Position numbers and translations under genes: made by a program. The notes beneath the pieces were generated by a model. It was not told where the DNA came from. It saw nothing but the letters and a program-made list of their open reading frames with translations, and made no database searches. Positions 47,881 through 60,702 of a DNA stretch of 64,000 nt are shown piece by piece (position 1 is the first letter of the stretch; the number at the start of each line of letters is the position of its first letter). Origin of the DNA: Oreohelix idahoensis (lineage: Eukaryota > Mollusca > Gastropoda > Stylommatophora > Oreohelicidae); contig JAMPIV010004449.1 of assembly GCA_024509875.1 (NCBI GenBank), forward strand, positions 186,001 to 250,000. The letters run 5' to 3'.

Positions 47881-48914
47881 TTGTTTATTCATTCATTGTG
47901 TTTGACCTGTAGGGTCAGAGGTTGACAGTTCGGCGTAGGCCTATGGGAAGGTTTTTTAAGCGGGAGTGAGATATACTTCCGGGAAGCCGGGAGGTCCTGT
48001 TTTTCTGAAGGGACCAAGAGTCCATTGTTTTTCGGGGAGAATCTTCGAAGTAACTGCTATGGCAGTTTTCCCCAGTGAATCTCTGTGCGTCGGGATGACG
48101 ACAGAATTCCTTGTTTAGTTCTGAGGATTCATTTTTCCAGGTAATACCGACCTTTATGCATTATTACGCTTTTCGGTGGCAGAACATGTAAAGGATTACC
48201 TAGGGTGAACAGCAGCTCACTGATCCGCCATTTCAGAACTTATATATTTGTGCTCGAGGTAGCCATCCAAGACTGTTAGTCTTATATTGTCCAGAAATCC
48301 AGTGACGAAGATATATTGTGGGAGCCGCAGATTGGCGGAACTTCTATCTACAATAAGTATTACTGCAGGGTTGATGATAACCTATTTAACAGAAGTACAC
48401 GGCCGACGTCAGAACGAGGCCTGTGCTTTCGGCTATTATACTACAGCCTGATATGTGCAATTGGCGGGGAGTGCCAAGTTGCACCTGTGTGTCAAAGTAA
48501 CTAAGGCATCTGACGCGTTTAGTCAGAGACGCCAAGGGCGACGCTACGAACTGTCATTATTGAAGAACTTTGCTATTGACCATGCACGTCTATTCTGATG
48601 TTTACCTTTTTGAATGCCAAATGTATACCTATCGATGTCAGGTCAGCATGACCTTGTTACACTGACTGTTCCTGTTGATATTATGTGTGTTCCCGTCAAT
48701 AAATGTCTTGAAACATGCCTGCAGTGTCAAAGCATCCTTGATTACTGCATGTGAGAGTATGGGTTGCAGGATCTACATCTATACGAGCCTAAACACATTC
48801 GCGCCTTCATTCGCACCCACACTCAATTCATCATACGCTCGCACTACACATCTAACAACATGTATACTGTCTTGGGCCAGTGATCACATCAACAAAGAAA
48901 AAAAGACAGTTACA
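47881..48914 (+). repeat. E3 5' LTR, truncated
   Basis: Matches 56023-57055, from TTGTTTATTCATTC to GACAGTTACA. The first 112 bases of the LTR (55911-56022) have no counterpart here; the boundary is abrupt. Confidence 0.9.
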
Positions 48915-48918
48915 TTTC

Positions 48919-48932
48919 TGGTGGACCAGTTA
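48919..48932 (+). promoter_or_regulatory. E3 primer-binding site candidate
   Basis: TGGTGGACCAGTTA, four bases after the LTR end; shares TGGTGG with E2. tRNA not identified. Confidence 0.5.
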
Positions 48933-49804
48933 CGTGGGCTCTTATGATACATTTCTTGTCGCCAATGTGGCCTAGAAACTTACATTTCTGATGGACCAGA
49001 TCTGTGGGTTTAAAAAGAACAGAGCGAGCATTTGACATTATTGTTGACATTTATGGATCCAGAAATTTACATTCCTGGTTGGCTGTTACATGTATGATGT
49101 CTCCAGTTTTGTCGAGAAAGTTACAAGAAGGACAAGTACACATTACACTTCTGATCTGTGGGTCTAAGCTACACACGGGACAGCCGTAACACACAGCGCT
49201 AATTCTACACTTGCAAGTTTTGGCTACAACAGGACAGATATAGGTCATCAACGGTTGACCCAAATAAACAGTACGAGCATTTATATTATAATGCTACATA
49301 AAGCATAACAAGACATGTACTGAAGTTAACTACTAGGCATTTGCTACGTGGACCATAACTGCATAGAAGGCGGGTTCCTATTGTAAACAGTACTGCTGGT
49401 TGTTACACGTTTCATTCAACAACAGACTTTTCTAGGTCAGAGCATTCAAGCTACATTGTTGGAGGTCAAGTGTCTGTAAACAGTACGTGGAAATAGTAAA
49501 CATTCAATGTGCAAGCCCTAATTTGAGAAGGTCATAGTAACTTTGGTTCGTGAATACCACTTTATGTTACAGTGGATTTGACGTTCAGTGCGCGTTTGAC
49601 ATTTCGTTTCTGTGTTCGCAAGGAGCAAGGAATTTATTTTAGTTTCAGCTGTGACTGAACTTGTTCTGCAACACATTGAAATTGATTGCTATATGTTTAT
49701 GTTATTTCTACTGTTTTTGTGTATTTTTCTGCGGGTTTTTCGGTTGGTGGGTCTTACGGTAAATATGCCACTTGATCGAGGCTTACTGTAAGCGTTCTGT
49801 AGGT

Positions 49805-49831
49805 GCAAATTTTCTTAATTTGGAAATTTGC
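49805..49831 (+). ncRNA. E3 leader hairpin
   Basis: GCAAATTTTC, 7-base loop, GGAAATTTGC: ten pairs including one T.G wobble. It lies in the leader at the position equivalent to the E2 hairpin (after TTTCTGCGGGTTTTT), in sequence that otherwise differs from E2. Confidence 0.5.
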
Positions 49832-50453
49832 TAGTGACAATTGGTCGCTATTGATGTTAGCTGTGATGTAATTGTACTTAACGTTGTTTTTGTAATATTT
49901 TGTCTGTTTTTCAGTTTTGATTGTCGATTTGTTTTGTTTGTATTCTGTAGGTCTCTCCTTTCTTGTGTATTTCTCTACACATTTTTGGTTAAAACAGTGT
50001 TGCCATTTGTATTGTTTTGTATTTTTGTCTTTGTATTTTTTTTTTTTGGTTGTACTACATTACTGTCATACACAGTCTACATACACATACTTGGTCATGT
50101 TTTGATATTATTGATAAGGTAGACTCTTCATATAGAGTTTCTTAATAAAATATTATATAAGATATTTATACAAGTTCTTTGATAAAAGACTTGTTATCTA
50201 CAAAGATTGAGACAAGGTGAAATACATATTCAAGTTCTTTATAAAAAAGACTTGTGCCCATAGTGAGTGGGATATAAGGGAATTTTTTTTTCCACAGGTA
50301 CTCAGGTGATTTTTTGGGTACATTATAAACAAGACTAAGAGTGTGAAAGAAAGTGAAGTGAGTATACAAGTCTATCATTTCAGACTTGTCTCCCATTAAA
50401 GTGGGATAATTTAATATATTTGCTTCTGCAAGTTACTGATCTCAGTAGACAAG

Positions 50454-53400
50454 ATGTCTACATTGGACTACTTTATTACACAAGGGAGAGCCCTTGATAA
50501 GACTGGTCAACAGTTAGAACAGTGGGCTGTTGCTCAGTATGACAAAGCATTAGCTGCTGAAGAGAGAAGGGCTGCTGCAGAGGAAAAAAAAAAAAACTAT
50601 GGCTGAAGAGAAGAGATTAGAAAGAGAAGCAGCTGCTGAACAAAAAAGGCTAGACAGAGAAGCTGATATTGCTGCTGAACAAAAGAAATTGCAGATGCAG
50701 GTGGAGGAAAGGAGATTTGAAGCTGAACAAAAGAGATTAGACAAAGAAGCTGAACAAAAGAGATTAGACAAAGAAGCTGAACAAAAGAGATTAGACAAAG
50801 AAGCTGAACAAAAGAGATTAGACAAAGAAGCGGAACAAAAGAGATTAGACAAAGAGGCTGCTGCAGAGGAGAGGAAAGCTCAAGCTGAGGCTGAAATCAG
50901 AAAAATGGAACATGAGGAAAGAAAACAGAAGATGGAACTTGATGAAAAACTCGCAACTTTGGAGTTAGAGAAATTGAAATTGGCGAGTATGGGTGCTCAG
51001 CAAACAACTTCGAGTACGACAAGGGAGTTTGTTAGTAGGATTAAATTGCCTCATTTCAATCCTTTAAAGGATGACGTAGCAGATTATCTAGATAGATTCC
51101 AATTTTTGTGCGATACGCATAACATAAAAAAGGAAAAATATGTTGAACAACTGATGCCATTTTTTACAGGTGACACAGTGACTACTCTTATGACAATAGA
51201 CGAACATGAGAGGACTAATTATGATGTTGTCAGGGCAGCACTGCTAAAAAAATATCAACTAAAACAAGAAGACTATCGTCTTCGTTTTAGGACAATGTTG
51301 CCAGAAAATGGAGTAGATTTCTCTGATTTTGTTACAAAGATACGTCGTACATTTACACGATGGGTTGAGTTGTCTCAGATTGAGAAAACATATGAAGGTC
51401 TAATGGACTTATTATTGCGAGATAAGGTTTTGTCATCTGTTAATGATTCTTTTCTTGCATTCCTTCATGAGCGTAAGCCTAAAAACTTAAAAGAAATGGA
51501 GGAATACTGTTGTCAGTATGCCACAGCACATCCCCATGCTACAGTTAGCAATTCTAAAGTGAAAGAAGGGTTGCCAGCTGCTTCGGCAACACCATATGGC
51601 CCTAATTTCAAAAAAAAATTTCAGGGTGCTCAACAAAATTGGAATAGGGGAAGTAATCAAAATTACACTCAGAAGCGGAGTAATCCAACACATGATGGTT
51701 CTTCGTCTATGCAGTGGAGACAAGATGGTAGTTCTCGTAATTTTAGTGGTAATAATTTGAGACACTTTCGCAAAGGTTATCCAAATAATAACTATTCAAA
51801 TTTTCGAGGTAATCATTCTCGACGTCAAGATTATGACGATGGTGAATTTAGAAACCGGGATTCAAACCGGAATGATGAGTACAATAGACAATATGATCAC
51901 AATTACAGGGGAAATGATAGTCGAAATAATTACAGGGGAAATGATAGTCAAAATAATTACAGGGGAAATGATAATCGAGGTAGACCTAGGTTTAACAAGA
52001 AAAGACCTTACCAACAGGCAAACTCTGCACAACAAGAGTTTGATGGAGCCTGTAATACAGCAAATGATAGTGGTAACTCTAGGGCTATCACTGGTTGTGC
52101 TTTCGATTTTGGGAGAGCAACTGAATGCCCCCAATGCTTAACATTGTTCGATTCATCGACTGTATCTACGCTAAGTTGTGGTCACCCTCTTCCTGCTCTA
52201 CCTGCTACAGTTGCGCATGATGGGAGAGGATCTCTCATCTTAGATAAAGGTCTAATAAATGATAGGCTAGTCTCAGTACTTTTCGATTCGGGATGTACTA
52301 CCGTCGGGGTTAAGGAGTCTCTGATAGATCCTTGCTGTGCCACTGGAAAAACAATCAAATGTGTTACATTTGGTGGTACTATGGAAAGCTATCCTACTGC
52401 TATTATTAGGATTGACACTCCTTTCTTCACAGGAGATGTCCATGCATGTCTTCTTCCTAATCCTATTGCGGATCTTATAATCGGTCGTATTCATGGGGTT
52501 AAAGAATGCACCCCGCAACAAATTTCTAGTTGGGAAGAAAAAAACATTCAAACGGTCAATGCAGTGGTGACAAAGACTCAAGCTCTTAATCCCCCAACTT
52601 CATCTGATAATAGTAATGAAGTTGATAGCCAAGACGAGCACTTGGTGATTTCCCATGACTCGTTTGTTAAACGTCAAGAAGAGGATCCTTCTTTGAAGAA
52701 ATACTTCCTTCTGGCAAAGAAAGGGGATCCCAATCAAAATACGAATCACAAATCGTATATTACTATGAAGAATGGTATATTGGTACGAATGGTACAACAC
52801 TCGGACAAGTCTATGCATTCGCAAATTCTTGTGCCTAAGTGTATGAGAGCCTTAATTCTTCGGCATGCACACGATTCTCAGTGTGCGGGACACATGGGTT
52901 TTTCCAGAACTAAAACTAGAGTCCTTGCGTCATTCTTTTGGCCATTCGTGAATAAAGACATCCGAATTTATTGCCGATCTTGCAAAATTTGTCAAGAGGT
53001 CAAGTCTAGGGGTCCGAGACATGCTGCTCCTATTCAGGCTGCAGATATTCCGATTCGGCCGTTTCAGAAAATGGCTATAGACATCATTGGTCCGTTCAAA
53101 ATTAAGTCAGCCAGAGGACACCAATTTATCCTCACTTGCGTGGACATGTGCACGCGTTGGCCAGAGGCTATTCCTCTGAAGAGCATATCAACTGTCGATA
53201 TCGCTGATGCTCTTTGGCTCGTATTTTCTCGTCTGGGATTCCCCGGAGAAATACTGTCGGATCACGGCACTCAGTTAATTTCGGACGTTATGTCTCAGGT
53301 AATGGCTACGCTAGACATTAAAAGGTCTCTCAGTAGTATTTATCATCCAATGTCCAATGGATTGGTAGAACGTCTTAACAGGACACTAAAGAACTTACTT

Positions 53401-54006
53401 GGCAAGATAACGGAGGATCATCCTGAAGATTGGGACAGGGTTTTACCTGCAGTCCTCTTTGCCTATAGAGAGGTTCCCAACGAGCATACAGGGTTTTCTC
53501 CTTTCGAACTTGTCTTTGGCGCGCAACCGCGCGGGCCAATGTCCTTGTTACACGATTTGATAACTTCCGATAATATTGACGATGATACACAATCGTCATA
53601 TGAATATGTTATAGCTCTTAGAGAAAAGATTATCGAATCGTGCAGGTTAGCAACTTCATCTTCCGAATTTGCGAAAGAAAAAGCTAGGCGATTTGCTAAT
53701 AAGAAAAGACGCCTACGTCAACTTTGTCCTGGAGACAAAGCATATGTCTTACTGCCCTCAAGAGAGAATAGACTTCTCATTTCTTGGAAGGGTCCATACA
53801 CTATAGTCTCGAAAATTTCTGATGTCGACTATATTGTCGATGTGGATGGAAGGCATAAAACCTTCCATATAAATATGCTAACAGAGTTTATTGAACGTCC
53901 AGACTATTTACAGCCTATTTTCCAGGCGACGGACGACTCTCCAGTTCAACATGGTCACATCTCATCCCTGTCCGTTATACAGGATGAGGAAACTATTTTT
54001 TTCTGA
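50454..54006 (+). CDS. gag-pro-int: E3 ORF1: Gag - protease - integrase polyprotein
   Basis: The likely start is ATG 50454 (MSTLDYFITQG). A run of 13 A at about 50584-50596 puts the downstream frame out by one base, so the long frame (1135 codons) begins at ATG 50599. Numbered from 50599: 1-130 E/K/R/A-rich coiled coil with five near-identical QKRLDKEAE repeats; capsid with SCAN-like region (FTRWVELSQ...LLRDKVL...FLHERKP); N/R-rich tail with three NYRGND repeats; CPQC...LSCGH; protease DSG at 563; HHCC zinc module; integrase D828, D888, E924 (same DD35E spacing as E2); GPY/F module. Stop at 54004-54006. Apart from the start the frame is intact. Confidence 0.9.
53984..54006 (+). promoter_or_regulatory. 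E3 ORF1/ORF2 overlap, putative recoding or re-initiation site
   Basis: Same arrangement as E2: ATGAGGAA in the +1 frame at 53984, then TTTTTTTCTGACGT across the ORF1 stop. The bases between differ from E2 but the T7-CTGA is unchanged. Confidence 0.55.
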
Positions 54007-55470
54007 CGTGAACTTACCTCTTCCTACGATTCCACTTACTTCAACGGAATCGTGGAGAGACGTTACAGTCTCTTCCAACTTGTCTTTTGAGGAACAGCGT
54101 CAAGTATCCTCTACGTTACAATCATATCAGGATGTCCTTACCGACATTCCTGGACACACAGATGTCATAGAACATGACATCATACTTACTTACTGATCGT
54201 AATCCGATCAGAGTAAGACCATACCCAATACCTATTCATTTTCAAGCACAAGTCGAGAAAGAATTGGATGAAATGATTCAACTACAAATAATTGAACCAT
54301 CCACTTCAGCTTATTCTTCGTCGATAGTTATTGTTCGAAAGAAAGACAATAACATACGTCTTTGCGTTGATTATCGCAAATTAAATCAAGTTACGAAGTT
54401 CGATGCTGAACCTATGCCGTTATTAGATGATCTACTTATTAGACTTTCTAAAGCTAAATTCTTTACTAAACTAGACTTGTCGAAAGGTTATTGGCAAGTC
54501 CCATTGACGGAACACGCCAAACCTCTCACTGCTTTTTCGACACCTAGGGGTCTGTTTCAATGGAATTTTATGCCTTTCGGGCTTATGAACGCCCCAGCGA
54601 CTTTCGTGCGCATGATGCGTCGAATTCTATCAGATCGTGCAGATGTCATTGCATATTTAGACGACATCTGTCTTTTCAGCGATACTTGGGAAGAACACTA
54701 TGTGGGTCTAAAGGAATTGCTATCTACTCTACGTGAGCATAGATTGACTGCTAAAACCCTCTAAAGCTTTTGTTGGGTTTAGTGAAATTTCCTTCCTAGG
54801 TCATCGAGTTGGTCATGGTCTGTTGAAGACAGAGGACCAAAACATTTCAAAGATATTAAATATCTCGGTTCCGAAGACAAAAAAGCAAGTGCGTAGTCTC
54901 TTGGGATTGATACAATTCTATGGAAGATTCATTGAGAATCTGTCCTCCATTATGGCACCACTTTCAACGTTATTGAAAAAAGGTTCTCCTAATATGGTGC
55001 GTTGGTCCCAAGAATGCCAATCTTCATTGGATCAGGTTAAGAATTTGTTCTCATCTCATCCTATCTTAAGACTACCGACGATTGATAAGACTTTTGTCCT
55101 TCGTAGTGATGCCTCTTCCACTGGCATTGGAGCGGCACTAATGCAGGAATATTCAGGAACTCTGCATCCTGTAATGTATATTTCTAGGAAGCTGAATGCG
55201 GCAGAAAGGAATTACTCGGTTTTGGACCGTGAATTGTTGGCTATGGTTTGGTCCATTCTTAAGCTACAAAGGTTCCTTCTGGGCGCGCATTTCTTTATGG
55301 AAACCGACCAAAAAGCTCTTACGGCTATGCAAAGTAAGGATTTGAAGAGCTCGAGATCTACTCGTTATGCTATTGCTCTTCAGCCTTTCCATTTCACGGT
55401 GCGAGCTATCCGTGGTTCGGATAATGTGATGGCGGACATATTGTCTAGATGCCCACATGATTCCAGTTAA
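53984..55470 (+). pseudogene. E3 ORF2: reverse transcriptase - RNase H, two frameshifts
   Basis: Three open segments align in order with E2 ORF2. A 4-base CTTA duplication near 54185-54192 breaks the frame just before RNPIRVRPYPIP; an extra A near 54753 breaks it after LTAK, between the YLDD box (AYLDDICLFS, near 54655) and GHRVGHG. The last part (to 55470) holds RNase H (RSDASSTGIGAAL, LDRELLAM, ETDQKAL, NVMADILSR). All catalytic motifs are present, so inactivation is recent. No integrase or env follows. Confidence 0.9.
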
Positions 55471-55857
55471 ATCTTGTGTCCTAGTTTTTCCTGATATATT
55501 TTCAGACTTAGGTCTGTCCTTAATATCATAATATGTTGTAATACAAATGTATTTGGATGATGTTTAGATAATTTAACAAATTTCATTTTGTCCATCCATC
55601 AGTGATATGTTGCTAAAATAGCATTGACATTTGTATATTGCTATGGTTATATTATTTAGTAATGTTTGATATATGATTGGTATTGCCAGCAACTTAGGTT
55701 TCTTGAATGGTATCCCTTAGTTTGTTTGGCTTAAAGGAAATATTTTCTCCTATGTTGGGAGATGATTTGTACCCTCTTCTATTGTACCTGATATTAGGTT
55801 CATTGTTTGCATGAGCACAGAAGTGATACTGGTGCTATCTTGCTCATGAACATATTT
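55471..55857 (+). other. E3 3' non-coding region
   Basis: AT-rich, no open frame of note; shorter than the equivalent region of E2. Confidence 0.6.
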
Positions 55858-55910
55858 AAAAAAAAAAAAAATTGCATTTTTTTTTTTTTTTTACAGGGGG
55901 GTGGTAGTAA
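55858..55910 (+). promoter_or_regulatory. E3 A-tract/T-tract hairpin and polypurine tract
   Basis: Fourteen A (55858-55871), TTGCA, sixteen T (55877-55892), then ACAGGGGGGTGGTAGTAA abutting the LTR. Same architecture as E1 and E2 with a different core. Confidence 0.75.
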
Positions 55911-57055
55911 TGTTGCTGTCATTTTCGACGGAGTCATCTGTCAAGTTATTTGCTTATGTTTGTATCATAAGAATAATTGTGTCTTTACCTGCGATGTCAG
56001 GTTGATTAGGGGTTGTCTTCCCTTGTTTATTCATTCATTGTGTTTGACCTGTAGGGTCAGAGGTTGACAGTTCGGCGTAGGCCTATGGGAAGGTTTTTTA
56101 AGCGGGAGTGAGATATACTTCCGGGAAGCCGGGAGGTCCTGTTTTTCTGAAGGGACCAAGAGTCCATTGTTTTTCGGGGAGAATCTTCGAAGTAACTGCT
56201 ATGGCAGTTTTCCCCAGTGAATCTCTGTGCGTCGGGATGACGACAGAATTCCTTGTTTAGTTCTGAGGATTCATTTTCCAGGTAATACCGACCTTTATGC
56301 ATTATTACGCTTTTCGGTGGCAGAACATGTAAAGGATTACCTAGGGTGAACAGCAGCTCACTGATCCGCCATTTCAGAACTTATATATTTGTGCTCGAGG
56401 TAGCCATCCAAGACTGTTAGTCTTATATTGTCCAGAAATCCAGTGACGAAGATATATTGTGGGAGCCGCAGATTGGCGGAACTTCTATCTACAATAAGTA
56501 TTACTGCAGGGTTGATGATAACCTATTTAACAGAAGTACACGGCCGACGTCAGAACGAGGCCTGTGCTTTCGGCTATTATACTACAGCCTGATATGTGCA
56601 ATTGGCGGGGAGTGCCAAGTTGCACCTGTGTGTCAAAGTAACTAAGGCATCTGACGCGTTTAGTCAGAGACGCCAAGGGCGACGCTACGAACTGTCATTA
56701 TTGAAGAACTTTGCTATTGACCATGCACGTCTATTCTGATGTTTACCTTTTTGAATGCCAAATGTATACCTATCGATGTCAGGTCAGCATGACCTTGTTA
56801 CACTGACTGTTCCTGTTGATATTATGTGTGTTCCCGTCAATAAATGTCTTGAAACATGCCTGCAGTGTCAAAGCATCCTTGATTACTGCATGTGAGAGTA
56901 TGGGTTGCAGGATCTACATCTATACGAGCCTAAACACATTCGCGCCTTCATTCGCACCCACACTCAATTCATCATACGCTCGCACTACACATCTAACAAC
57001 ATGTATACTGTCTTGGGCCAGTGATCACATCAACAAAGAAAAAAAGACAGTTACA
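55911..57055 (+). repeat. E3 3' LTR (1145 bp)
   Basis: TGTTGCTGTCATTTTC...GACAGTTACA. Complete; reference for the truncated 5' LTR. Confidence 0.92.
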
Positions 57056-57249
57056 CATGTATTACATACTTACATTTTAAGGTTAATTTTAAGAAAATGA
57101 AGGGTTAAATCCGTTTCCCGAATGAAACTGGACAGAAAAGTATCTTGATTGTCTGTTGATTTAATCTGCATCTCCGCACCTTCCTGTCTCCAGTTCATGT
57201 ACTGTTTATCAATTGTGTTGTTGGCTTCTTTAGATAATCAAACTGTTCG

Positions 57250-57367
57250 TGCACACCGTCATTTGCGCACTTTTCTATTTTCGGGAGAGTGCATATAAGA
57301 GAAACAATACAATTATAGTCTAACTTTCAACCATCGAAAATGGAAAGTGCGCAAATGACGGTGTGCA
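57250..57367. repeat. Inverted repeat, potential 118-nt hairpin
   Basis: Arms match almost perfectly (one extra T in the left arm and one substitution). Could be a foldback element or a hairpin RNA; no target duplication seen. Confidence 0.75.
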
Positions 57368-59235
57368 TGTTGACCGACCGATCGAACCTTAGCGGGAATT
57401 TATGGTATTGGATATTACATGGTTATGTTTGCTCTATAATCCCAGTGGCAGAGGGGGTCCTTGAATCACACACTGCATTTTTTATCAGTTGCTTTTTTTT
57501 TTACTTACGTCCACTATATTGCAGTTAGACCATGTTCAACTCAGCGGTTATGTTTGGGGTATATTGTGCGTTAGGTTCTTCGGTGCTAGCCGGTTGCTAG
57601 TCCTGAAAAGGACTGGTCCTAAGAAGGACCAGTAGCTGACTGTCTGGATTCCTCTCGTTGTTAGTCTGTTCTATTTATTAAGACTTTTGTTTCAGCACGT
57701 ATGACCACACACAAAAATAAAGTACACAAACTTGCTGACTCCCATGCACACACTTACATACTCTGTTAAAAACAGCAAAAAAATTATTTTGTGAAATTAA
57801 TGACACTTTTTCATGTAAATGCAAAATTTACATAAACATTTACTTCTGGTAATGGGAAATATGTGTGACTTGTAAAGATATTAACCATCCCACTCTTTAA
57901 TTCTCGCGTTGTTCAACGTGACGATAGCATCTGTTGAGCAGCACAAAAATCCTATTGCAGAAACTATGGAAACCACAGAAAAGATGCTTGTTGTGATAGT
58001 AACCTCAAAAATTACAATAAATACAACCACCTTTGTAATGAAAATATTAAAATCCACATAAATTACTAACACTGACACAACGTGAAACAATATGTGACAC
58101 CGAGAGGAAAATGATGCTGTGTAGCCGCGTATACCGTGGTTTTCTTCAGGTACAGACTATATTAACATATAAAATAAATTCTTATTAGAAACAGAAGATA
58201 TTAATAAATCGGGACAACAGATGTTTAATTAGGCCAGCTTAGCTTCGAAACACCAAGCATTAATCAGGTTAGCTTCGCTTACGCCAAGCATTTGGTCATG
58301 TGATTTACAACCAATGGTTAGGCTCAGTATTATTCAGCCGGCAGAAAAGTAGAATAGACGCGGTTCAGTCGGAACCAAGAATCCAAAGTTAACAGACGTT
58401 AGTCTAGTGCTGGAAGATTTGTTGAAAAAGATCATTCTAGGATGGGTAGTGATAATGTGTTTTTCTGAAATACTGTAAGTTTTTACAACCATGTAAACTT
58501 TCCCGTGGTTCATAGTGCACACAGCTATGATTACCGCAGATTTGGGTTCGAAGATTTATATGATAATGAAACCTGGTCTCGTGTTGATGAAAAAATGCTA
58601 AATGAAGTGGAGAATATTAAACATTTTGGATCCCTACATGATTCAAAAGGAAAACTCTTGTATAACGGATTTCACTGAAGAGCCTGCAGTATATTAGCAA
58701 GGACAAAATCTAAATGCACAACTTAAGGAAACAGTACAAACAAGGAGATAGCTATATGAGATAATGCAGATAGATTTAAAAAGGTGCAAAGGGAATTTTG
58801 CACTCATGAAATTGTACCAAATGTGCACTACTAATTGTTAACTGATGTATATATGCCTGTATCAAGAATTTGTGTTATTTGACAAGTTCATTTGTACCAG
58901 AACAGACAATTAAAAGTTATTTCTGTCAAACCCTTACGCTGCTTCAAGAATCGTATCTTTACAGTTGGCTATCAGAAGAATGAATCATTCTATCATAGGT
59001 CTATAGCTACAAGCATATCACAAACACAAAAAAAACTGCTCTAAAACAATAAAAGAAACAACTTAGAGGATATATCCCCGAACCTGGGAAAACAACCTGT
59101 AAGACTGTAGAGAGCAATCTCCAACTCTAGCGGACTAGCTAGTCATCAAAACCTAATACTCTCGACATAAACAGCAACACCCACTACCCTCCCACGGCCA
59201 CACATTCCTTATTTGATGCCGTATGACCAGTCCTC

Positions 59236-59242
59236 TATAAAA
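59236..59242 (+). promoter_or_regulatory. TATA-box-like motif before E4 gag
   Basis: TATAAAA 28 bases upstream of the Gag ATG. If used, transcription would start at about the ATG itself, so it may be chance. Confidence 0.25.
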
Positions 59243-59263
59243 GAGCAGAAGCATTAACGAAAA

Positions 59264-60702
59264 ATGGACCAATTAATGGAAAATTTCCAGCAACTAGGGG
59301 TAGAACAGCAGCAACAACAGGAAAACAGATCTGCACACGCACAACCGCTGCAGCCCCCAGTCAATCCAAATATGGAAGAACCCACATTGATAGTGCTACA
59401 GCGCTTTACTGAGAACTTACAAAAGAATAGCACTTATGCAAAATTATCCCAAGTCAGGTCCATAGTACAACCATTCGATGGAGACAAGAAGAAATTCAGG
59501 AGATGGTTGGCCGACATGGAAAAATTTGCGGCAATAGCAGAGGCAACAACTGATGAAGAAAAAAGGAAAATCGCTCTGCTAAGCTCTGATTCGTTCGTGG
59601 CTGATTTTCTAAGAAGGAGGTCCCAGCAATACCCCACAGAGACCTACGGTCCCTTAAAAAAGAGCTCACCCAGAGATATGGAGAAATCATAGACAAAATG
59701 CACGCTTGGTCAGTCCTTAGACAAATGAAACAGGAAAGGGACGAATCTGTACAACTTTATGGCGATAGATTCCTCAATATGGCAGAAGAGGCGTTTTGTG
59801 GAGAAATACCCACCACACCTGACGTAGAAATACAGCTAGTAGGGATATTTGTCGATGGCCTTAGAGCAGAGAACATCAGAAGGCATCTCATTAGAAAAGA
59901 CACCAAGACTATTGCTGAAACAATCCAAGCAGCAATACAGGAAGAAAATCTTCACCGAAGGTTCCAACAAAGAGTAAGTAGGGAACACCGTCCAGACTAT
60001 AGGGACTATACTGAGCATGAGCCTATGGAAGTTGATCATGCCAGGAGGCAATGGACTCGCCCACAACCAACCCCTCATGCGTCAGGGAAACGGACGTGCC
60101 ACTCACTAAACAGGACCGTTAGTGAGGGTGACTATCATAGAAAATGGTCCAAAACAAAAGAAACAACACAAAACAGAGATCGTCAAGTGAACCCATCCAG
60201 AAAAATACATTATGAAGAAATGCTGAATGATGGAACCAAAATACATCCGGACCCCAGTTCTTGCATCATGGCTATACAGGGACAACAGTATAGAGCACTA
60301 GTAGACACAGGAGCATCCATTAGTCTTATTAGGTTCCAGCTGTTCAAGAAGATCCAACATTTAGTACGATTTCAACAGTCCAAAACACACCTAGCCTCAG
60401 TCACGGGACAAAGACTAAATTCAGTTGGGACAGCATGGGTAAAATTTTCTTTAGGTGAAACAAATTTTGAACACCCATTTGTCATTACAAAAGACATGTC
60501 TAGAAATCTTATCCTAGGGAGGGATTTCTTCAACAAAAACAAAGTTAGAATATACTATGACCTCCAGAAAATCAAAGTCAACAATACATACATAGATCTC
60601 CAGGACGATATCCACATAGCGTCTTTGGTAAGACTTACAGCTCCCATAACGGTGGCTCCAAACTCCCTGGTCATAGCAAAAGGCAGAGTAAAAAAATTCT
60701 GA
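59264..60702 (+). pseudogene. E4 Gag - protease of a Ty3/gypsy-like element
   Basis: ATG 59264. Residues 1-45 are Q-rich (EQQQQQENR). The capsid-like part (FDGDKKKFRRWLADMEKF) runs to 59640, where a one-base shift leads into the second segment (59698-60702 and its upstream extension RDLRSLKKELTQRYGE). That segment completes the capsid (YGDRFLNMAEEAF...LRAENIRRHLIRKD), a basic linker, and a retroviral-type aspartic protease with LVDTGASISLI (near 60300) and LILGRDFF (near 60510). No zinc knuckle seen. A second shift in an A7 run near 60693 ends the frame. Unlike E2/E3 it has DTG rather than DSG and no SCAN-like signature, so it belongs to another gypsy lineage. Confidence 0.8.

Larger units (their letters stand above)
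47881..57055 (+). mobile_element. Element E3: second Gmr1-like LTR retrotransposon, 5'-truncated and mutated
   Basis: Same organisation as E2 (Gag-PR-INT then RT-RH in +1), but the LTR sequence is unrelated except for the TGTTGC start, so it is a distinct family. The 5' LTR lacks its first 112 bp compared with the 3' LTR, so no target duplication can be found. The shared ~1033 bp of the LTRs look almost identical (one T-run length difference noticed near 48130). RT-RH has two frameshifts. Proteins are strongly similar to E2 throughout ORF1 and ORF2. Confidence 0.9.
57056..59263. other. Gene-free stretch with an inverted repeat and paired stem-loops
   Basis: A 33/34-bp inverted repeat (57250-57283 and 57335-57367, TGCACACCGTCATTTGCGCA in the left arm) encloses 51 bp. 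At 57599-57631 two small hairpins lie side by side; on the minus strand one reads GGTCCT-TCTT-AGGACC. A short tandem duplication with TTAGCTTCG...CCAAGCATT is at about 58225-58290. No supported gene; the 69-codon minus frame at 57881-58090 has no recognisable features. Confidence 0.55.
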
